A model generated the notes under the pieces. The model was not told the DNA's origin. It did not search any database and was given only the letters and a program-made list of their open reading frames with translations. A program made the position numbers and the translations under genes. This document shows positions 58,510 through 64,000 of a DNA stretch of 64,000 nucleotides, piece after piece. How positions within the stretch are numbered: position 1 is the stretch's first letter; every line of letters begins with the position of its first letter. The DNA comes from Gammaproteobacteria bacterium (GTDB taxonomy: Bacteria > Pseudomonadota > Gammaproteobacteria > Steroidobacterales > Steroidobacteraceae): assembly GCA_027459765.1 (NCBI GenBank), contig DAIDHD010000003.1, forward strand, positions 157,569-221,568, given 5' to 3'.

Positions 58510-59925
58510 TCAAGGAAGCGGCGGGATCATCAGCGCCCACTCGTTCACCGCCCGCCGGAGTCGGTCGACCGACTCCTCGCGGCCGAGGATCGCCAGCGTC
58601 GCGTCGATGGGCGGCGACACCGTCCCGCCGCACAGCGCCAGGCGGACAGGCTGCGCCACTTTTCCGAGGGACAAGCCGCTGCGATCAGCTGCTCCTGAAA
58701 TCAGCGAATGCAATGCCGGTGCCGCCCACTCACCGAGGCGTTCGAGTGCGCCGGCGAGGTCCCGGAGGATATCGACCACCGCGGTCGATACATGCTTGCG
58801 CACCTGCTTCTCATCGTAGCTCGTCGGTGCACTAAAGAAAAACAGGCTCTGTGCAGCCATTTCGACCAGAGTTTTGCAGCGCTCGCGCTGCACCATGATG
58901 ATCCGCAGCAGCTTCGCTTCGTCAGCGCCAACAACGCCCAACCGCTCCAGTTGCCACCGCAGCGGCTCAGCCAATCGTTCTGGCGGCGCGCGCATCAAGT
59001 GCTGCTGATTCAGCCACGCAAGCTTCTCCGGATTGAAGGCCGACGCGGACTTGTTCACGTCCGAGATATCGAACGATCGTACCATGTCGTCGATCGTGAA
59101 AAATTCCTGGTCGCCATGCGACCAGCCGAGTCGGACGAGATAGTTGAGTAGTGCCTCCGGCAGGTACCCCTCGTCGCGGTACTGTAGAACGCTGACGGCG
59201 CCGTGACGCTTTGACAGCTTGGCGCCGTCCGCGCCCAGGATCATCGGGAGATGGGCGTAAATCGGGGGCTTGCAACCCAGCGCCTCGAGCAAATTCTGTT
59301 GGCGCGGCGTGTTGTTCAGATGATCGTCGCCTCGGATCACGTGCGTGATCCTCATGTCCATGTCGTCGACGACCACACAAAAATTATAGGTCGGAGTCCC
59401 GTCCGAACGCGAGATGATCAAATCGTCGAGTTCTGAATTCTGAAAGACCACCCGACCGTGCACCGCATCTTCCACGACCACCTCGCCGTGCAACGGATTC
59501 TTGAATCGCACCACCGGCTGCACGCCCGGACGGGAGTCCACACGATCTCGCCAGCGCCCGTCGTAGCGTGGTTTCTCTCCGCGCGCCATCTGCTCGGCGC
59601 GAAGCCGATCAAGCTCCTCTTTGGTGCAGTAGCAACGATACGCCTTGCCCTGTGCGAGCAGTAGTTCGATGACCTCCCGATAGCGAGCAAATCGCTCGGT
59701 CTGCCGAAACGGCCCTTCGTCGGCGTCTAGGCCCGCCCACTCCATCCCGTCGAGGATCTGTCGGATCGCCTCCGGGGTCGACCGCTCCAGGTCGGTATCC
59801 TCGATGCGCAGGATGAACTGACCGCCGTGTCGACGCGCATACAGCCAACAGAACAGCGCCGTTCGCAGGCCACCGATGTGCAGGAAGCCGGTGGGACTTG
59901 GCGCAAAACGGGTTCTGACGGACAT
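58510..59925 (-). CDS. gltX: Glutamate--tRNA ligase
   Basis: MSVRTRFAPSPTGFLHIGGLRTALFCWLYARRHGG...RIEDTDLERSTPEA...KLSKRHGA. Confidence 0.96.
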   Translation of the reverse strand: MSVRTRFAPSPTGFLHIGGLRTALFCWLYARRHGGQFILRIEDTDLERSTPEAIRQILDGMEWAGLDADEGPFRQTERFARYREVIELLLAQGKAYRCYCTKEELDRLRAEQMARGEKPRYDGRWRDRVDSRPGVQPVVRFKNPLHGEVVVEDAVHGRVVFQNSELDDLIISRSDGTPTYNFCVVVDDMDMRITHVIRGDDHLNNTPRQQNLLEALGCKPPIYAHLPMILGADGAKLSKRHGAVSVLQYRDEGYLPEALLNYLVRLGWSHGDQEFFTIDDMVRSFDISDVNKSASAFNPEKLAWLNQQHLMRAPPERLAEPLRWQLERLGVVGADEAKLLRIIMVQRERCKTLVEMAAQSLFFFSAPTSYDEKQVRKHVSTAVVDILRDLAGALERLGEWAAPALHSLISGAADRSGLSLGKVAQPVRLALCGGTVSPPIDATLAILGREESVDRLRRAVNEWALMIPPLP

Positions 59926-60050
59926 GGATTGGGGTCTTGCCGATCTCTTTTTGTTAAGGCCAAGGAGTGTACCAGAGCCGCACGCCCGAGACATCGGCAG
60001 TAATTGTCACGCGATCATAATTATGAGATGCTTCACGGCTAGGCGTTTCA

Positions 60051-60125
60051 GGGCGGTTAGCTCAGCGGTAGAGCACTGCTTTCACACGGCAGGGGTCACA
60101 GGTTCAATCCCTGTACCGCCCACCA
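60051..60125 (+). tRNA. tRNA-Val (CAC)
   Basis: GGGCGGTTAGCTCAGCGGTAGAGCACTGCTTTCACACGGCAGGGGTCACAGGTTCAATCCCTGTACCGCCCACCA; anticodon loop TTCACAC. Confidence 0.92.
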
Positions 60126-60161
60126 ACCCCGACCGGTGCATTCCGGTCACATGGGTAACGG

Positions 60162-60233
60162 TTATACCGGACACATGGGTAGCACCTTAGCTTCGAACGG
60201 GTTTTCGGCGCTAGGGACCCTACCGCATTCGTA
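60162..60233 (-). pseudogene. Severed 3' end of the IS481-type transposase
   Basis: Joined across the IS630 TA it continues in frame: ...DLGFFDYECGRVPSAENPFEAKVLPMCPV-stop (TAA at 60162-60164). Confidence 0.82.
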
Positions 60234-61339
60234 TTGAGTCTTGCATAACTACGTGACATTTTCAGAACATATCAACTTGCTTCCAGAAGGCCTGCACGAG
60301 GGTCGTGCGGCGCTGCATGGATCGCAGGTTGCTGCGTGCGCGGTGTGCGACGTCGCCAAGATCGCGGGCGCAGTAGTTGGGCATGGCGTGGTGCTTGAGA
60401 TATCCCCAGATGCATTCGACCGGATTCATGTCGGGGGCGTAAGCCGGCAGGTAGTCGATCATGATCTTGCCGTGCTGAGCCTCGACGTGCGTCCGGACGA
60501 GCTTCGAGCGGTGCGCCTGCAGTCGGTCCCAGATGATGAGCAGCTTCTTGCCAATGGTGGCTTGCAATGCTTTGAGGAACTCGACGATCTGGGGGCTCTT
60601 GATGGAGCCATTGAACAGCCGGAAGTAGAAGCGCCAGTAGCTCAAGCCGGCGATCACCGACAGTTGCTTCCAGCTGAAGCTGTATTGCAAGACGGGAGTC
60701 TCGCCCTTCGGAGCCCAGGTTCTTGCGCGACAAGGTCTCTCGGACAGACCCGATTCGTCGATGAAGACGATCACTCGGCCTTGTCGCGCAGCGATTTTTT
60801 TAGTTCGGGCCACCTCTTGGCCTTCCACTTGCGGACCGCTCTGTCGTCGCGCTCCCGGGCCTGGCCGGTCGGCCGCTGCACGCTCCAGCCGAGACGTCCA
60901 AGCAGTCGCCAGACTGAGGAGGCGACCATCTTCACTGCAAACTTCGCCTCGATCAGTTGCGCGATCCGCGGCAAGGTCCATAGCTCGGTGGGGAAACCGG
61001 CCGATAGCGCCCCTTCCTTGAGAAGCCGCACCAACTCCTGGCGTTGTGTTGGGCTGAGCCGCTCCGGACGTCCGAAGTGCGCCGCCCGGCGCAAGGCCTC
61101 CAGGCCACCCTCTTGTCGGGCACGATCCCAACGCATCGCGGTCTGGCGCGATACGCCGACCTGTCGGGCGACCTCGGCCTGGGTCTCGCCGGCTGCGAGC
61201 AACCTTGCGCCACGGCGACGACGCCGTTCCATCTCCTTCAGCTTCTGCGAGTGTCTCATCCTTACCTCGAATGTAACCATCCGAAGTACTTGGACCGCAA
61301 GAGCGGGAAAAGTGTCACTCACTTACGCATTTCTCAATA
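60232..61339 (-). mobile_element. IS630-family element bounded by TA target-site duplication
   Basis: Ends TATTGAGtctTGCaTAAcTacGTGACAtTTT and (reverse complement) TATTGAGaaaTGCgTAAgTgaGTGACAcTTTT; two transposase ORFs inside. Confidence 0.85.
60262..61259 (-). CDS. IS630-family transposase, two overlapping frames with likely -1 frameshift at A7
   Basis: ORF1 MRHSQKLKEMERRRRRGARLL... HTH; ORF2 VIVFIDESGLSERPCRARTWAPKGETP...IIWDRLQAHRS...LPAYAPDMNPVECIWGYLKHHAM. Confidence 0.85.
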
Positions 61340-62455
61340 GTCGAAGAACCCCAAGTCGTAGTTCATATAGCTGACCAGCCAGATTTTGTCCGCGACCTCG
61401 CGGATGCCCACGTTCTGTCCGGCGAACACGACACTCAAGTTGATTTTGCGGTCTCCCATGCAGATACGCCCGCACGTCGTCACGGTGATGGTGCGGTCGT
61501 GGAAGGGGTACTCGAGCTCGCACAGGCCCCTGTAGGGCCGTACCGAGCGCTGGTAGATCTCCCCGGGATACTTCATGCCGAGCGCCTGGTGCGGACGGTC
61601 GTGGTTGAAGTACTCGATGAACTCGTCGAACTTGCCTTGCTGCTGCAGGAAGTTCTTGGCCGCCGGTTTGGTTGCCTCCAGCTTGAGGGTCAAGTGCATC
61701 CGTTCGTGCCGGCCGTTTTGCTCAGGATGGGCGGGCTGGATGCGTTCGATGCCGATCCCCAGGCGTAACCACCAGACTGAGAGCTTGGAGAGCCCGAAGA
61801 ACGAGTTCGGGCTGGCAAAGGGCACGCCGTTATCGGTGCGGATCGACAGCGGGACACCGAAGTCCTTGAAGACCCGCTCAAACACGGTAAAGGCGTACCG
61901 CTCCTGCGTCGTCGTCAGGGCGTCACAAGCGATCAAGTAGCGACTGACCGAGTCGGTGATCGTCAGCGGGTAGCAATAGCGCCTGTCGGCCAGTTGGAAC
62001 TGGCCTTTGTAATCCGCGCACCACAGATCGTTCGGCCGGGTCGGCCGCGACAGGGTGGTGCCTTGCGCATGGTAGCGAGGCTTGCGGCCGCGGCTGACCA
62101 GGTTGTTGCGGTCCAGTACCGCGTGCACGGTACTGATGGCCGGCAAGCTGATCTGGCTGTGCTTGCGCCTGATCTTCTCGCGGATCTTGGGCGCTCCCCA
62201 GGTCGGGTGCTCCTTCTTCAGCTGCAGGATCAGCGCTTCGATCTGGAAGGGCAGCCGGTTGGCCTGCCGGTACGGCCGGCGGCTGCGATCGGTCAGCCCT
62301 TCCAGACCGCACTCCCGATACCGGTTGAAGATCTTGTGGCCTGTCTTGCGGGAGATATCAAACTCCCGGCACAGCACCGCCATCTTCTCCCCTTCCAGCA
62401 GTCGGGCAACGAATCTGAGCCGTTCGTCCACTTTGCAACACTCCTGCCACGGCAT
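61334..62455 (-). pseudogene. IS481-family transposase (5' part, C-terminus truncated by IS630)
   Basis: MPWQECCKVDERLRFVARLLEGEKMAVLCREFDISRKTGHKIFNRYRECGLEGL...NDLWCADYKGQF...IRTDNGVPFAS...HPEQNGRHERMHLTLK; ends DLGFFDY-TGA at the IS630 TIR. Confidence 0.9.
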
Positions 62456-62594
62456 TTTGCGTCTCCCGCAAAAGCCTGAAGTGTTACCTATGTGCCCGGA
62501 ATACCCCGTTATAGTAAGCGTCCGGCCAACCCATCTGTTTAGAGCGCCCTGGACATGCCTAGGATGTACCTTCGCACAAGCGCGAGGTGTACAC

Positions 62595-62975
62595 GTGAAC
62601 ACTATGACGATCGATACGGGGCGGCGTCGGCGTCGGCAACATAGCGCGTTGTTCAAGGCCGAGGCGGTAGGGGCCTGCCAGCAGGCGGGTGTATCGATTG
62701 CGGCGGTAGCGTTGGCGCGCGGGGTGAACGCGAGCCTGCTGCGGCGCTGGGTGATGCAAGCCGAGCGCGGTAAGGGGCCGATCGCGATCCGACCGACGTT
62801 GCCGAGCGCGGCGGTGACGATACCGGAGTCGTTCGTGCCGGTGCAGTTGGCGACGAACGCGACATCGAGTGCGATCCGCATCGAGATCCGCCGCCAGGGT
62901 CGATCGGTGAGTATCGAGTGGCCGGCGACCGCGGCGCGAGAATGCGCGGTGCTGCTCAAAGAGCTGATGAGGTGA
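62595..62975 (+). CDS. tnpA: IS66 accessory protein TnpA
   Basis: RRRQHSALFKAEAVGACQQAGVSIAAVALARGVNASLLRRWVMQAE. Confidence 0.88.
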   Translation: MNTMTIDTGRRRRRQHSALFKAEAVGACQQAGVSIAAVALARGVNASLLRRWVMQAERGKGPIAIRPTLPSAAVTIPESFVPVQLATNATSSAIRIEIRRQGRSVSIEWPATAARECAVLLKELMR

Positions 62976-63307
62976 TCCGCATCGATGCAGCCTGGTACGC
63001 CATCGAGCCGCTCGATATGCGCGCGGGTGCCGATACGGCCTTGGCGAGGGTAGTGAACGTGTTCGGGGAGGCCCGCGCACACCACGCCTACCTGTTCGTG
63101 AACAAGCGAGCGAACCGGATGAAGGTATTGGTGCACGACGGCTTCGGCCTCTGGCTGTGCGCGCGGCGTCTTTACGAGGGTGGCTTTATCCGCGCCGGCG
63201 TGCGCCACGATCGAGGCCTGCCGCTCTCGCACGAGCAGCTGCAAGCGATCGTAGTGGGGCTGCCGTGGGAGCGGCTCGATGAGCGCGTGAAGATCCGCGT
63301 GCTGTGA
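62972..63307 (+). CDS. tnpB: IS66 accessory protein TnpB (Orf2)
   Basis: RANRMKVLVHDGFGLWLCARRLYEGGF; GTG start overlapping tnpA stop. Confidence 0.9.
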   Translation: MIRIDAAWYAIEPLDMRAGADTALARVVNVFGEARAHHAYLFVNKRANRMKVLVHDGFGLWLCARRLYEGGFIRAGVRHDRGLPLSHEQLQAIVVGLPWERLDERVKIRVL

Positions 63308-63364
63308 AGAAAAGACCGTAAATATGGCTGTCGATTGCGCTGCCGATGTGGCAGGATCGAGGCC

Positions 63365-64000
63365 ATGGAGTTGTCGCGTCAACTCGAACAAATGACCGCC
63401 ACGCAGCTGCGGGAACTGACCGCGACGCTGCTCACGCAGCTGGCCGACCGCGACGCCGAACGCCAAGCCAACGCCGCCCTAATCGCCCAGCGCGATGCCG
63501 AGATCAAGCACAAGCAACTGAAGATCGACCAGCTCACCCATGAGTTGGCGATCCTGAAGCGCTACCGCTTCGATCGGCGCAGCGAGCAGATGGACCCGGC
63601 GCAGCGCTCGCTGCTCGATGAGAGCATCGATGCGGACATCGAGGCGATCAGCCTGGAGCTCGAGGCGCTCAAAGACAAGCCCGCCGCGGCACCTAAGGAC
63701 AAGCCCCGTCGCGTGGCGCTGCCGAGCGCCTTCCCGCGCCGGGAGATCCGTCATGAGCCCGAGCAGTCCCGGTGCAGCTGCGGCTGCGAGCTCGAGCGGA
63801 TCGGTGAGGACGTGAGCGAGAAGCTCGACTACACCCCAGGGGTGTTCCAGGTCGAGCGACACGTCCGCGGTAAATGGGTGTGCCGTGGCTGTGAACGGCT
63901 GATCCAGGCGCCGGTGGCGCCGCACATCATCGACAAGGGGATCCCGACGGCCGGGCTCTTGGCGCAGGTGCTGGTCGCAAAGTACCTGGACCACCAGCCC
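63365..64000 (+). CDS. tnpC: IS66-family transposase TnpC (partial)
   Basis: LKRYRFDRRSEQMDP...LPSAFPRREIRHEPEQSRCSCGCELERIGEDVSEKLDYTPGVFQVERHVRGKWVCRGCE; open at the window end. Confidence 0.93.
   Translation, partial: MELSRQLEQMTATQLRELTATLLTQLADRDAERQANAALIAQRDAEIKHKQLKIDQLTHELAILKRYRFDRRSEQMDPAQRSLLDESIDADIEAISLELEALKDKPAAAPKDKPRRVALPSAFPRREIRHEPEQSRCSCGCELERIGEDVSEKLDYTPGVFQVERHVRGKWVCRGCERLIQAPVAPHIIDKGIPTAGLLAQVLVAKYLDHQP

Larger units (their letters stand above)
60127..62514 (-). mobile_element. IS481-type element, interrupted by IS630 and apparently truncated at its right terminus by IS66
   Basis: Left GGTTATACCGGACACATGGGTAGCAC matches right (reverse complement) GGGTATTCCGGGCACATAGGTAACAC; IS481-type transposase inside. 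Confidence 0.75.
62515..64000 (+). mobile_element. IS66-family element (left part; continues beyond window)
   Basis: Starts with GTAAGCGTCC (IS66-type terminus) followed by tnpA-tnpB-tnpC order. Confidence 0.85.

Overview
High-GC (probably gammaproteobacterial) chromosomal window. (1) 1-12.1 kb is ordinary core genome: isochorismatase-like hydrolase, GNAT, PAS/GGDEF/EAL protein, typA/bipA, lipoprotein, srkA/yihE-like kinase, and a glrK-qseG-glrR-like two-component locus. (2) About 12.2-58.2 kb is one large exopolysaccharide (EPS) locus. It has Wza-, EpsF- and EpsG-like export proteins, a flippase, a Wzy-like ligase/polymerase, glycosyltransferases, a WecG/TagA-type transferase, an EpsL-like barrel, secreted glycoside hydrolases, and a DUF1501/DUF1800 pair. 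It is rich in carrier-protein acyl chemistry: a phosphopantetheinyl transferase, two AMP-forming ligases, a FabG-like SDR, three acyl carrier proteins, two FkbH-like HAD-IIIC proteins, two MBOAT O-acyltransferases and two SGNH-like membrane-anchored proteins. (3) 58.2-64 kb holds tRNA-Glu, tRNA-Ala, gltX and tRNA-Val, followed by a nested IS pile-up (IS630 inside IS481-type, abutted by IS66). The most interesting candidate is a duplicated FkbH-ACP-MBOAT-SGNH module whose layout resembles the Dlt D-alanylation pathway, with FkbH in the position of the DltA ligase. A downstream island carries an LbH acyltransferase fused to a catalytically degenerate FkbH/HAD domain and a second LbH acyltransferase fused to an ACP-like domain lacking the phosphopantetheine serine. 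All family names come from reading the sequence; no database search was run.
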